Assembly (NCBI RefSeq): GCF_020809045.1
Contig: NZ_CP078079.1
Coordinates: forward strand, 868,001-932,000
DNA from: Pseudarthrobacter sp. L1SW
Lineage (GTDB): Bacteria > Actinomycetota > Actinomycetes > Actinomycetales > Micrococcaceae
Direction: 5' to 3'
Length of the DNA stretch: 64,000 bases
The notes under the pieces are model-generated. The model was not told where the DNA came from and searched no databases. It worked only from the letters and a program-made list of their open reading frames with translations. A program made the translations under genes and the position numbers. Shown here piece by piece: positions 42,991-51,169 of this stretch (within the stretch, counting starts at the first letter, position 1; each line of letters begins with the position of its first letter).

Positions 42991-44655
42991 CTAGACCGGA
43001 ACCCGGAATGTGAAGGTGGTCCCCTCGCCGAGGGTGCTGTCCACCCCGATGGTTCCGCCGTGGGCTTCGACGATCGCCTTGCTGATCGGCAGGCCCAGGC
43101 CGACGCCGGGGATGCCCGTCCGGCGGACACTGCTGGAGCGGAAGAACTTGGCGAAAACCTCGGACGCGTCCTCGGGGCTCATGCCCATGCCGGTGTCGGT
43201 GATCCGGCAGGCCAGGTGCCCGTTCTCCTGCGCCAGGGAGACCAGCACGCTGCCGCCGTCCGGGGAGTACTTGATGGCGTTGGACACCAGGTTGTCCAGG
43301 ACCTGGGAGATCCTTGCACCGTCAACGTGCGCTTCCAGCCTGTCCGGGGTCCGCGCTTCGAGTTCCACGCCGGCCGCTGCCGCCCGGGGTATGGCCGAGG
43401 AAACGCTGGACCGCACCAGCTCGGCGACGTCCACGGCCTCCGGCGTGACGATCAGCTGCCCGTTGCGGCTGGACAGCAGGTCCGAGACAAGGGTCAGGAG
43501 CCGCTCGGAGTTCCGCCGGATAATCTCGAGCATCTGCCGCTGCTGCTGCTCCAGCCCGTCGTCGAGCAGGATTTCCACGTAGCCCAGGATGGAGGTCAGC
43601 GGCGTCCGGAACTCATGGGACACGCTGGAGACAAAGTCGTCCTTGGCCGCCAGGGCGTTCACCAGGTCCGTCACGTCGCTGAACGCGATCACCGAGCCCA
43701 CGAACACGCCGTCGTTGTCCTTCATGGCCCGGGCGGTGGTCACGAACGCGCGCTGGCCGCTGCCGGAACCCAGCCACACCAGGTAGTCCGTGAAAGTTTC
43801 ACCCAGGACGGCGCGGCGTACAGGCCGCTCCTCCACCGGGACCGGCGTCTTCCGGTCCGGCCCGAATACCAGCAGCTGGGACTCATTCGGATCTGCGATG
43901 TCCCGGGGCCGGGCCAGCTCGTGGTTGCCGCGCTGCTTGCGGTTCATCAGGATGTCGTGCCCTCCAGCGTCCACCGCAAGGACGCCAAGGTGGACCGTGT
44001 CCAGGACGGTGTTCAACAGTGCTTCCTGCCGCTGGCTGGTCCGGAGGTTGGCCTGCAGCTGGGCGTCTTTTTCCTCAAGTTCGCGCTGCTGCCGCATCAT
44101 GCTGAGGGTCAGGACGCTCACGGACACCCCGATTCCGAGCACAATCACCGGAAGAAGCAAGGAACGCGCCAGGTCCTGCGGCGTAAAGTTTCCCTTCAGC
44201 AGCAGCGGAACCCAGATGATGGCCAGCGGCCCCAGGAAGGACAGCCACAACGCCGCCCTGGGGTAGTATCCGGACGCGCACAGCCAGATCACGGGGAATA
44301 CTGCCAGCAGGCTGATGCCCGCGAGTCCTTCCTGCCCGCCCTGCCGGCCGACGCCGATGGAGACGAAGTCCAGCAGCGGAATGACCAGGAAGCTCGTGTA
44401 GGGCAGCCGCTCCCAGGGAACCACGTAGCAAAGGCCCATGATGGCGAGCTGGGAGATCACGAAGGCAACAAAGAGCGGATTGTCCATGGTGCCGGGGAAG
44501 AAGGCCCACACCAGGAACACCGTCAACAGCGTGGTGACAAACAGCGGCATCTGGCTCAGCCCCACCCGCTGGGTCAGGCTGTACTCGTGGAAGGGCCGCC
44601 GGAAAAACCTCAACTTACCCGAGGCCCACGCCACTGGGTGGCTCATGGCGCGCAT
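42991..44655 (-). CDS. Membrane sensor histidine kinase with PAS domain
   Basis: A 554-residue kinase: about six N-terminal hydrophobic helices (residues 25-190), a coiled region, a PAS domain (about 215-330), HisKA with SHEFRTPLTSILGYVE (phospho-His), then HATPase_c with N box DNLVSNAIKYSP, G1 DTGMGMSPED and G2 GVGLGLPISKAIVEAHGG. The start ATG 44655 lacks a good ribosome binding site. It is divergent from an OmpR-type response regulator (86 nt between starts), its probable partner, with an Hpt-like gene beyond. The signal is unknown; the multi-helix sensor and PAS domain suggest membrane state or redox. Confidence 0.92.
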   Translation of the reverse strand: MRAMSHPVAWASGKLRFFRRPFHEYSLTQRVGLSQMPLFVTTLLTVFLVWAFFPGTMDNPLFVAFVISQLAIMGLCYVVPWERLPYTSFLVIPLLDFVSIGVGRQGGQEGLAGISLLAVFPVIWLCASGYYPRAALWLSFLGPLAIIWVPLLLKGNFTPQDLARSLLLPVIVLGIGVSVSVLTLSMMRQQRELEEKDAQLQANLRTSQRQEALLNTVLDTVHLGVLAVDAGGHDILMNRKQRGNHELARPRDIADPNESQLLVFGPDRKTPVPVEERPVRRAVLGETFTDYLVWLGSGSGQRAFVTTARAMKDNDGVFVGSVIAFSDVTDLVNALAAKDDFVSSVSHEFRTPLTSILGYVEILLDDGLEQQQRQMLEIIRRNSERLLTLVSDLLSSRNGQLIVTPEAVDVAELVRSSVSSAIPRAAAAGVELEARTPDRLEAHVDGARISQVLDNLVSNAIKYSPDGGSVLVSLAQENGHLACRITDTGMGMSPEDASEVFAKFFRSSSVRRTGIPGVGLGLPISKAIVEAHGGTIGVDSTLGEGTTFTFRVPV

Positions 44656-44741
44656 ACGTACGGGAGCGGGGTGTGTGGAGCCATACCAGCAGGATATCGG
44701 CAGCCAGCTATACTTCTGACGTTGGCTGCTGAGGGGGCGCT

Positions 44742-45509
44742 ATGAGTGATGCACGAGTGGGACTGGTCATCGAGGATGACCACGACATCCGGGAACTGGT
44801 ACGCACCGTCCTGTCACAGGCCGGTTTCGAGGTGAGCGTTGCCAGCAGCGGGGCGGAAGGCGTCCTGATCGCCAAGACCCTCAGCCCGGACGTGATCACC
44901 CTGGATCTTGGGTTGCCGGACATTGACGGATTCGAGGTTTCCCGCCAGATCCGCGAGTTCTCCGATGCCTACATCGTGATGCTCACGGCCCGCACCGAGG
45001 AACTGGACACCCTGATCGGGCTGGAGTCCGGGGCGGACGACTACCTCACCAAACCCTTCCGGCCCCGGGAATTGCGCGCCCGCATCGCCGCGATGATGCG
45101 CCGTCCCCGTTCCGTCGCGGATCCTGCCGACGCCCTGTCCACGGACAGCACAACGGACGGGGGAGCCCACCCCGAGCGCGGGAACTTCAGCCACAACGGG
45201 CTGGAGCTGAGCTACGCGTCCAGGACCGTGGTTGTTGACGGCAAGGAAATGAACCTGACCCGCACGGAGTTTGAACTCCTGCACGCGTTGCTGGAAGCGG
45301 GACGGACAGTGCGGACCAAATCGGACCTGGTGCGGCGGCTGCGGGACGAGGATTACGACGTCGGCAGTTACATCAGCGAGGCGGACGAACGGTCCGTCGA
45401 GGTGCACATGGGCAACCTGCGCAAGAAGCTGGGCGACTCGCCCCAGAAGCCACGCTGGCTGCAGACAGTCCGGGGAGTGGGCTACCGGCTGGCGCCGGAA
45501 GCGAACTGA
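44742..45509 (+). CDS. OmpR/PhoB-type response regulator
   Basis: A 255-residue regulator. The receiver domain (1-120) has the acidic pair in VIEDDHDI, phospho-acceptor Asp55 in VITLDLGLPD and the Lys in YLTKPFRPRE. The C-terminal winged helix (about 150-250) has LTRTEFELLHALLEA, SVEVHMGNLRKKLG and VRGVGYRLAPE. It is a DNA-binding transcription factor. It is divergent from the sensor kinase, presumably its phospho-donor. Its last 28 bases overlap, tail to tail, the 3' end of the Hpt-like gene on the other strand. Confidence 0.93.
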   Translation: MSDARVGLVIEDDHDIRELVRTVLSQAGFEVSVASSGAEGVLIAKTLSPDVITLDLGLPDIDGFEVSRQIREFSDAYIVMLTARTEELDTLIGLESGADDYLTKPFRPRELRARIAAMMRRPRSVADPADALSTDSTTDGGAHPERGNFSHNGLELSYASRTVVVDGKEMNLTRTEFELLHALLEAGRTVRTKSDLVRRLRDEDYDVGSYISEADERSVEVHMGNLRKKLGDSPQKPRWLQTVRGVGYRLAPEAN

Positions 45510-45892
45510 GCCTGCAGGCGGTGCGTCGTTTGCCCGCTGCAGTGGTTGATAGGCCTGAGGAAGGCCACGGCCAACTGGGGCAGGAGGACGGCCACGTCAG
45601 CCTTGCGGGCCTCGGTGCGTATTTCCACTTCCAGTTCCGTGGCCAGGCCGGCCAGCCGCTCCGCACCCACCATCTGGCTGGAGGTCTTCAGGCTCAGGAC
45701 CGCGTCCACTGAACCTTCCAGGTCTCCGGTGGTCAGCGCGAGGCGGAGCCGCCCGATCCGTTGCGGCAAGTACTCGATGAAGTTCCCCACGAAGACCCTG
45801 CAGTACCCCTCGTCCTCCTCGAGTTCTTCCCGGAGCCGGTCCAGGACGGATTGGTCCACCAGGGGCCGGGGGGCATCATCGGCGGCGCTCAT
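45482..45892 (-). CDS. Hpt-like protein lacking the phospho-histidine
   Basis: A 136-residue, mostly helical protein resembling an Hpt (histidine phosphotransfer) domain. Residues 14-50 form helices with FVGNFIEYLPQRIGRL, and the core helix reads VLSLKTSSQMVGAERL where Hpt domains have A-H-x-L-K-G-x-S. Leu66 (codon 45697-45695) occupies the place of the phosphorylated His, while the Lys and the S-S pair are kept. It therefore probably cannot relay phosphate and may act as a binding or inhibitory module for the neighbouring two-component pair. The C-terminus overlaps the response regulator gene by 28 nt. Confidence 0.75.
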   Translation of the reverse strand: MSAADDAPRPLVDQSVLDRLREELEEDEGYCRVFVGNFIEYLPQRIGRLRLALTTGDLEGSVDAVLSLKTSSQMVGAERLAGLATELEVEIRTEARKADVAVLLPQLAVAFLRPINHCSGQTTHRLQAQFASGASR

Positions 45893-46073
45893 GGCGGTCC
45901 TTTCGGTGGGTGCGGTCCATTCCTGGAGGGGGCATTTATGTGGGGCATGGATGTCACTTCAGGTTAGGTCTGTTGCTTTGGTGGAGAAGGTTTCCCGGCG
46001 AGAATTGTGGGTTTCTTGATGGGACTGGATGCCTGCGCCGGGGGAACCATTCCAGTCCGCCGGGGCGGCCTCC

Positions 46074-46083
46074 GGGGGGGGGG
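46074..46083. repeat. Homopolymer tract of ten G
   Basis: A run of ten G in the non-coding 226-nt stretch between the Hpt-like start (45892) and the vsr end (46119). It is prone to slippage or sequencing error. I see no gene or terminator in this stretch. Confidence 0.9.
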
Positions 46084-46118
46084 CCAAAGCCCAAAGCGGC
46101 GCTGAACACCCTGTGGGG

Positions 46119-46547
46119 TCAGCGGCGGGTTTCCAGGAACTGCACCAGCTCGGCTTCCAGGGCCGAGCTGTCCTTGAGCTCGCACTCCCACACCGTCAGG
46201 ACGTCCCAGCCGGCATCCTCCAGCAGCCGGCGCTGGCTGGCGTCCCGGTCTCGGGTCCGTGTGCGTTTGGCAGCCCAGAATTCGGCGTTGGCCTTCGGCG
46301 CATGCTGCCCCACCCGGCAGTCATGGAAGTGCCAGAAGCAGCCGTTGATGAAGATGACTTTGCGGCGTCCGGCGAAGACCAGGTCCGGGTTGCCGGGCAG
46401 GCGGGTGCTGCCGGAGCGGCCGTGCAGCCGGTACCGGTAGCCCTTGGCATGGAGAAGCCTGCGCACCAGCAGCTCGGGCTTGGTGTTCTTGCCCCGGATC
46501 CGGGACATGTTCCAGCTGCGCTGTTCAGGGGTGAGCCTGTCCGCCAT
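46119..46547 (-). CDS. vsr: Very short patch repair (Vsr) endonuclease
   Basis: A 142-residue Vsr protein: SRIRGKNTKPELLVRRLLH at the N-terminus, GNPDLVFAGRRKVIFINGCF with the catalytic Asp, CFWHFHDC with the His and a zinc-site Cys, EFWAAKRTRTRDRD and VLTVWECELK. Vsr nicks beside T:G mismatches that arise by deamination of 5-methylcytosine. Where E. coli Vsr has His64 this protein has Asn (INGCFW); other acids or amides occur there in the family, so this may be tolerated. The normal partner, a Dcm-type cytosine methyltransferase, is absent from the window. ATG 46547 has only a weak ribosome binding site. Confidence 0.9.
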   Translation of the reverse strand: MADRLTPEQRSWNMSRIRGKNTKPELLVRRLLHAKGYRYRLHGRSGSTRLPGNPDLVFAGRRKVIFINGCFWHFHDCRVGQHAPKANAEFWAAKRTRTRDRDASQRRLLEDAGWDVLTVWECELKDSSALEAELVQFLETRR

Positions 46548-46599
46548 GCCCTCAGTCCGCCAGTGCCCTCAGTCCGCCACGCACTCCGTCCAGGAGCTC

Positions 46600-47034
46600 C
46601 TAGATTTCCCGCTCGGGCTGTTCGCCGAACTGGAAGTGCCGGCCGCTGACGGACGTAGGTTCGATTTCCACGTAGAAGTCCTTCAGGGTGGGGACCCAGG
46701 TTTTCAGGCCCAGTTCCTCCACGGCCGCCAGTTCCGCGGAGTTGCTGATCACGCGTGCCTTCCCGCGCAGCACCACGGACCAGGCCTCCTCGGAGAGGAT
46801 GCCGTCCGTTTCGAAGAGGACAGCGGAGTTGATGGTGAGCTGGGCAAGCTTGTTGCCCGGCGCCGTCCTCAGATAGAGCTTCCGGGCGGACGTGACGTAG
46901 TTGACCGGGAAGATGTCAGGTTCACCGGCGACCGACACCACGAGCCGTCCGTGCTTGGTGCCCTCCAACAGGCGCCAGGACTGCTCGTCATTGAGTTCCA
47001 GTACGGGTTGTCCATCTGCATGTTCAAACATCAT
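46600..47034 (-). CDS. Pyridoxamine 5'-phosphate oxidase-like flavoprotein
   Basis: A 144-residue split-barrel protein of the PNPOx-like family: WRLLEGTKHGRLVVSVAGEP, DIFPVNYVTSARKLYLRTAP, ILSEEAWSVVLRGKARVI and a C-terminal PTLKDFYVEIEPTSVSGRHF. Such small proteins bind FMN, F420 or haem and reduce or sense varied substrates; few are true PNPOx. ATG 47034 or 47031 starts the gene, with a weak ribosome binding site. It ends near the 5' side of vsr on the same strand but is probably independent. Confidence 0.82.
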   Translation of the reverse strand: MMFEHADGQPVLELNDEQSWRLLEGTKHGRLVVSVAGEPDIFPVNYVTSARKLYLRTAPGNKLAQLTINSAVLFETDGILSEEAWSVVLRGKARVISNSAELAAVEELGLKTWVPTLKDFYVEIEPTSVSGRHFQFGEQPEREI

Positions 47035-47051
47035 GCAGCCATTCTTCTACG

Positions 47052-47354
47052 TTATGTAGAAATATTCCAGAGGTTTGATGAATTTGCTTCCTGTGACGGG
47101 GTGGCCGTTCCGTGCCGGGAACAGGTTGCCCGCCAGGCAAGGGGTGAGACCTGCACTTTCAGGCGGCGCCCGCATTCCGGGCAGTAGCGCGGTGGTTCCA
47201 GTTGCAGCCGCACGGTGCACCCCTGGTGGCGGGCGCCGCCTTGGTGAACGTACGACGGCGCGGTGCTGCCGCCGTCGGACGTTTCCTTTCTCAGGGCCTC
47301 GCCGCAGAGGGCGCAGAACAGGGCGGCGGCTGGACCCTGTGCGGGGCTGCTCAT
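47052..47354 (-). CDS. bsaP: Biotin synthase auxiliary protein BsaP
   Basis: A 100-residue Cys-rich protein starting at ATG 47354, which overlaps the bioB stop by 4 nt (ATGA). Cysteines are at 14 and 17 (CALCGEAL), 46 (HQGC), 58 and 61 ([11 protein letters not shown]) and 78 (ATCSRHG); the [13 protein letters not shown] block is typical of actinobacterial BsaP (Rv1590-like). In mycobacteria BsaP carries an iron-sulfur cluster and supports biotin synthase turnover. A longer in-frame reading exists upstream but is the antisense-like shadow of bioB; the coupling and conserved motifs define the true start. Confidence 0.88.
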   Translation of the reverse strand: MSSPAQGPAAALFCALCGEALRKETSDGGSTAPSYVHQGGARHQGCTVRLQLEPPRYCPECGRRLKVQVSPLAWRATCSRHGTATPSQEANSSNLWNIST

Positions 47355-48370
47355 AGGGTCTTCTGGAGTTCCTTGATGGGCATGTTGAGGTCCACCAGGA
47401 GGTTGAGGTCGGCGGTTGCGGGGCGGCCGAGGGTTGTCAGGTAGTTGCCGACGATGACGGCGTTGATGCCGCCCAGGAGTCCCTCGCGGGTGCCCAGGTC
47501 GCCCAGGGTGAGCTCCCGGCCGCCGGCGTAGCGCAGGACCGTGCGGGGCATGGCCAGCCGGAAGGCTGCGATGGCTCGGAGGGCGTCCTTGCCGTCCATA
47601 ATCTGCTGGTTCTCCAGCGGTGTACCCGGGCGGGGGTTGAGGAAGTTCAGCGGGACCTCGTGGGGTTCCAGCGCCGCCAGCTGGGCTGCGAGTTCGGCCC
47701 GCTGCTCCAGGGATTCGCCCATGCCGATCAGGGCGCCGCAGCACAGCTCCATTCCGGCCTCCTTGACCATGTTGCAGGTGTCCAGCCGTTCCTCGTAGGT
47801 GTGGGTGGTGACCACCTGGGGGAAGTAACTGCGGGCAGTCTCGAGGTTGTGGTTGTAACGGTGGACGCCCCAGCCGGCCAGCTGGTCCACCTGGTGCCGG
47901 GTGAGCATGCCCAGGGAGCAGGCGATGTTGATGTCCACCTCCTCGTTGATGCGGCTGATGGCGAACTTGATCTGGTTCATGAGCTTGATGTCCGGCCCGC
48001 GGACTGCGGCTACGATGCAGAACTCGGTGGCCCCGGTCGCCGCGGTTTCCTTGGCTGCCTTGACCAGTTCCGGGATGTCCAGCCAGACGCCACGGACCGG
48101 GCTGTCAAAGAGCCCGGACTGGCTGCAGAAGTGGCAGTCTTCCGGGCAGCCGCCGGTCTTGATGGAGATGATGCCTTCCACCTCCACGGCCTCTCCGCAG
48201 TGCTTGAGGCGGACCTGGTGGGCAAGCTCCAGGGCGGCCGGAACTGCGTCGTCGGGAAGCCGGAGGACCTCCACCAGCTGCAGCTCCGAGAGGCCAACTC
48301 CGCCCTCCAGGACCTGCTGCCGGGCGGTCTCGAGGATGGGGTGTTCCACATGAAGCGGGTGCGTCATCAT
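47351..48370 (-). CDS. bioB: Biotin synthase BioB
   Basis: A 339-residue radical SAM enzyme that inserts sulfur into dethiobiotin. The SAM cluster motif [12 protein letters not shown] (C-x3-C-x2-C) is present, with [10 protein letters not shown] before it, IACSLGMLT and [20 protein letters not shown] further on, and [12 protein letters not shown] near the C-terminal part. GAAGGAC lies before ATG 48370; ATG 48367 is an alternative. It is coupled to bsaP by a 4-nt overlap. bioA, bioD and bioF are not in the window. No BioQ-type operator was recognised in the 211-nt upstream region. Confidence 0.97.
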   Translation of the reverse strand: MMTHPLHVEHPILETARQQVLEGGVGLSELQLVEVLRLPDDAVPAALELAHQVRLKHCGEAVEVEGIISIKTGGCPEDCHFCSQSGLFDSPVRGVWLDIPELVKAAKETAATGATEFCIVAAVRGPDIKLMNQIKFAISRINEEVDINIACSLGMLTRHQVDQLAGWGVHRYNHNLETARSYFPQVVTTHTYEERLDTCNMVKEAGMELCCGALIGMGESLEQRAELAAQLAALEPHEVPLNFLNPRPGTPLENQQIMDGKDALRAIAAFRLAMPRTVLRYAGGRELTLGDLGTREGLLGGINAVIVGNYLTTLGRPATADLNLLVDLNMPIKELQKTL

Positions 48371-48581
48371 TTCAGTCCTTCGGGTTGGATTAGGTCTCCT
48401 TCTGACCGTAATTCTGTCCTTGCCCGCCGTTTTTGTGGCCCGGCAACAATGCAGGGCTTCCGGGTTTGTTTACAGGGGCAGTCAAATGCTTAACGCCGCG
48501 GAAACAACCTGGTGACCGGCCCGTCGATCTTGCTGGATAGCGTCGCGTTAGACCCCTTCAGCAAGGAAAGCGACGCACATC

Positions 48582-50306
48582 ATGAGCAACGACAAAGAGA
48601 CAACGCAACTGCTGGAACCGCCGGCACCGTCAGGCGCCGCCGTCGTCGGAAGCGCTCCGGCAGCGACGGCGGGCAACGCTGCGGCGCTGAGCGCCACCAA
48701 GGAAAGCCTCGAGGACTACACCCTGCGGTTCGCGCCGCGCTCCTACCGCAAGTGGAGCGCCGGCGTAGTGGCCACCAGTGCCCTGGGCGGCATTGCCTAC
48801 CTGGCGGACTTCTCCATCGGCGCGAACATCGGCATCGCGTACGGCACCGTCAACGCCATTTTCGGCATCCTGGTGGCGGCGGTGATCATCTTCGCCACAG
48901 GCTTCCCGTTGGCCTATTACGCAGCCCGGTACAACATCGACCTGGACCTCATCACCCGCGGCTCCGGCTTCGGCTACTACGGGTCCGTGGTCACCAACGT
49001 CATCTTCGCGACATTCACGTTCATCTTCTTCGCCCTTGAAGGCTCCATCATGGCCCAGGGCCTGGAAGTGGGCCTGGGGATTCCGCAGTGGCTGGGGTAC
49101 GCCGCATCCACCGTGATCATCATTCCGCTGGTGATCTACGGGATGAACACCCTGGCCAAGCTGCAGGTGTGGACCACCCCGCTGTGGCTGCTCCTGATGG
49201 TGGTTCCGGTGGGCTACCTGCTGGTTTCGCACCCGGAGAGCATCAACACCTTCTTCGCCTACACCGGGCAATCTGGCGAGGGCGGGCCCAACCTTGCCTC
49301 CGTGATGCTGGCTGCCGGCGTGTGCCTGTCCCTAATGGCCCAGATTGCCGAACAGATCGACTACCTGCGCTTCATGCCGCCCCGCACCGAGGCCAACAAG
49401 GGTGCGTGGTGGCGGGCAGTGATCCTTGCCGGGCCGGGCTGGGTGATCTTCGGCGCCATCAAGCAGATCGTCGGGCTGTTCATTGCCATCTACCTGATCG
49501 CTACTTTGGATCCGGCTGCCTCCGCCACCGCCAACGAGCCGGTGCACCAGTTCCTGGGCGTCTACCGGGAGATGATGCCGGCCTGGCTGGCCATGACGCT
49601 GGCGGTGGTGCTGGTGGTCATCTCGCAGATCAAGATCAATGTCACCAACGCCTACTCCGGCTCGCTGGCATGGACCAACTCCTTCACCCGCATCACCAAG
49701 ACCTACCCCGGCCGCATGGTCTTCGTGGTGGTCAACCTGGTCATTGCCCTGGTCCTGATGGAAGCCAACATGTTCGACTTCCTCAACACCATCCTCGGGT
49801 TCTACGCCAACTGCGCCATGGCGTGGGTGGTAACCGTGGCATCCGACATCGCCATCAACAAGTACCTGCTGAAGATCTCGCCCAAGGTTCCGGAGTTTCG
49901 CCGCGGCATGCTGTATGCGGTGAACCCGGTGGGGTTCGTCTCGATGCTCGTTTCCGCGGGGATCTCGATTGCCGTGTTCTTTGGAGCCTTTGGGGCCGCG
50001 ATCCAGCCGTTCTCGCCCATCTTCGCGGTGGGCCTGGCGCTGGTTCTTCCGCCGGTGCTGGCCCTGGCCACCCGCGGGCGGTACTACCTCCGCCGCACGG
50101 ACGACGGCATTGACCTGCCCATGTTCGACGCCGATGGGAACCCGAGCGACGCCAAGCTCCTGTGCCACGTGACCGGCATTGAGTTCGAGCGGCCGGACAT
50201 GGTCCGTTCCGCGAAGGACGCTCCCGACGGCGGCCCGCAGTATGTTTCGTCGCTCGCCTTGTCCACGGACAAGACAGGGGAGTTGGTGCTGCCGCCGCAG
50301 AAGTAG
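48582..50306 (+). CDS. Purine-cytosine permease (NCS1/CodB-like) family transporter
   Basis: A 574-residue, 12-helix NCS1-type permease. After a 45-residue N-terminal tail come YTLRFAPRSYRKWSAGVVA, ALGGIAYLADFSIGANIGIA, PLAYYAARYNIDLDLITRGS, GFGYYGSVVTNVIFATFTFI and EQIDYLRFMPP. The C-terminal 70 residues are cytoplasmic and extended (LPMFDADGNPSD). AAGGAAAG precedes ATG 48582. It is divergent from bioB, but there are no nucleobase-catabolic genes nearby, so the cargo could be a base, an allantoin-like compound or something linked to biotin. A T-tailed terminator follows. Confidence 0.85.
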   Translation: MSNDKETTQLLEPPAPSGAAVVGSAPAATAGNAAALSATKESLEDYTLRFAPRSYRKWSAGVVATSALGGIAYLADFSIGANIGIAYGTVNAIFGILVAAVIIFATGFPLAYYAARYNIDLDLITRGSGFGYYGSVVTNVIFATFTFIFFALEGSIMAQGLEVGLGIPQWLGYAASTVIIIPLVIYGMNTLAKLQVWTTPLWLLLMVVPVGYLLVSHPESINTFFAYTGQSGEGGPNLASVMLAAGVCLSLMAQIAEQIDYLRFMPPRTEANKGAWWRAVILAGPGWVIFGAIKQIVGLFIAIYLIATLDPAASATANEPVHQFLGVYREMMPAWLAMTLAVVLVVISQIKINVTNAYSGSLAWTNSFTRITKTYPGRMVFVVVNLVIALVLMEANMFDFLNTILGFYANCAMAWVVTVASDIAINKYLLKISPKVPEFRRGMLYAVNPVGFVSMLVSAGISIAVFFGAFGAAIQPFSPIFAVGLALVLPPVLALATRGRYYLRRTDDGIDLPMFDADGNPSDAKLLCHVTGIEFERPDMVRSAKDAPDGGPQYVSSLALSTDKTGELVLPPQK

Positions 50307-50323
50307 CCACTCGACATATCTGT

Positions 50324-50363
50324 CATAAGGAAAGCCGGTGCTTTTGTGCCGGCTTCCCTTATG
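50324..50363 (+). terminator. Rho-independent terminator after the permease gene
   Basis: A 15-bp stem with one mismatch (50324-50338 with 50349-50363), loop of 10 nt, followed by five T at 50366-50370. Confidence 0.88.
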
Positions 50364-50504
50364 ACTTTTTCCGTGACCCTTGGTGATGGTAAAACCTTGC
50401 CGGGGTAGCTGTGGATAAGTTTGATCGCTGAATTGTGACCTGGGCTACCCTTAAGTCATTGTCCGGAGCAAGCCGTCTTGAAACTACTGGGGGATTAGCG
50501 GCCC

Positions 50505-51167
50505 ATGACATCACAGAACCTCCCTACGTCTTGGCGGGCCCGGCCCAGTGCCGCCGCCTTCCTTGTTGCAGCGGCGCTATTGCTTGCCGGTTGTGCTGGT
50601 GGCGCTCCCGCAGATCCCGGCACGGCAACTCCTGCGGGTACAGAGTCGGCCAGCCCCAGCCCCAGCCCTTCCTCGACTCCAACGCCGACCGCCGTCTACA
50701 AGCCAGCCGACGCATCCGGCCCTGCCCAGAACGTTCCGGTCCCCGTGCTGCCTGAGGTTGCAAAGACGGAGACGAAGGAGGGGCTTGAGGCGTTCGCAAA
50801 GTACTGGTTCAGTGTGCTCAGTTACTCCTACGAGACTGGCAAGATTGATGCCTTTGAAAGCGTGGAGCCAGAGTCCTGCGCAGCCTGCCAAAAAGTCAAA
50901 GAAGTCATAGTGAACTGGCACTCAGATGGACGATGGCTTGTAGGCGGAAAGCTTACGACTCCAGTCGCAGACACCAATTTCGTAAAGGATCAAGGGGGGA
51001 AGTACAAGGTAGCCGTTCAGGTTCACCAAGAGCCGTTGTCCTATATGCGAGCTGATGGGACTACCGCACGAACAGACCCACAGGCGCCCGACCAGGGCAA
51101 TCTGCTCGTTGTGGCCTATGAGAACGGCGCCTGGTCAGTGGCTGAGCTCGGAAGCATAGTTGGCTAG
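50505..51167 (+). CDS. DUF6318-family lipoprotein
   Basis: A 220-residue lipoprotein. The signal peptide ends in LLAGC (lipid-anchored Cys), then a Ser/Pro/Thr-rich linker (about residues 35-60) crosses the cell wall, then an alpha+beta domain of the DUF6318 type: GLEAFAKYWFSVLSYSYETG, CAACQKVKEVIVNW, GGKYKVAVQVHQEPLSYM. No enzymatic motif is seen. Two bases separate it from the next secreted protein gene, so they form a pair of surface proteins. The second half of the gene is distinctly lower in GC than its surroundings, suggesting acquisition or relaxed selection. Confidence 0.8.
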   Translation: MTSQNLPTSWRARPSAAAFLVAAALLLAGCAGGAPADPGTATPAGTESASPSPSPSSTPTPTAVYKPADASGPAQNVPVPVLPEVAKTETKEGLEAFAKYWFSVLSYSYETGKIDAFESVEPESCAACQKVKEVIVNWHSDGRWLVGGKLTTPVADTNFVKDQGGKYKVAVQVHQEPLSYMRADGTTARTDPQAPDQGNLLVVAYENGAWSVAELGSIVG

Positions 51168-51169
51168 CC

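Noticed and set aside
46119-46547. Vsr Asn in place of E. coli His64 as a sign of inactivity
   Set aside because: The position varies among Vsr homologues, and the catalytic Asp and the His in CFWH are kept.
47355-47744. N-terminal extension of the BsaP frame into bioB
   Set aside because: Low-complexity Pro/Arg/Gly sequence generated by the out-of-phase bioB coding strand; the coupled ATG at 47354 fits the family.
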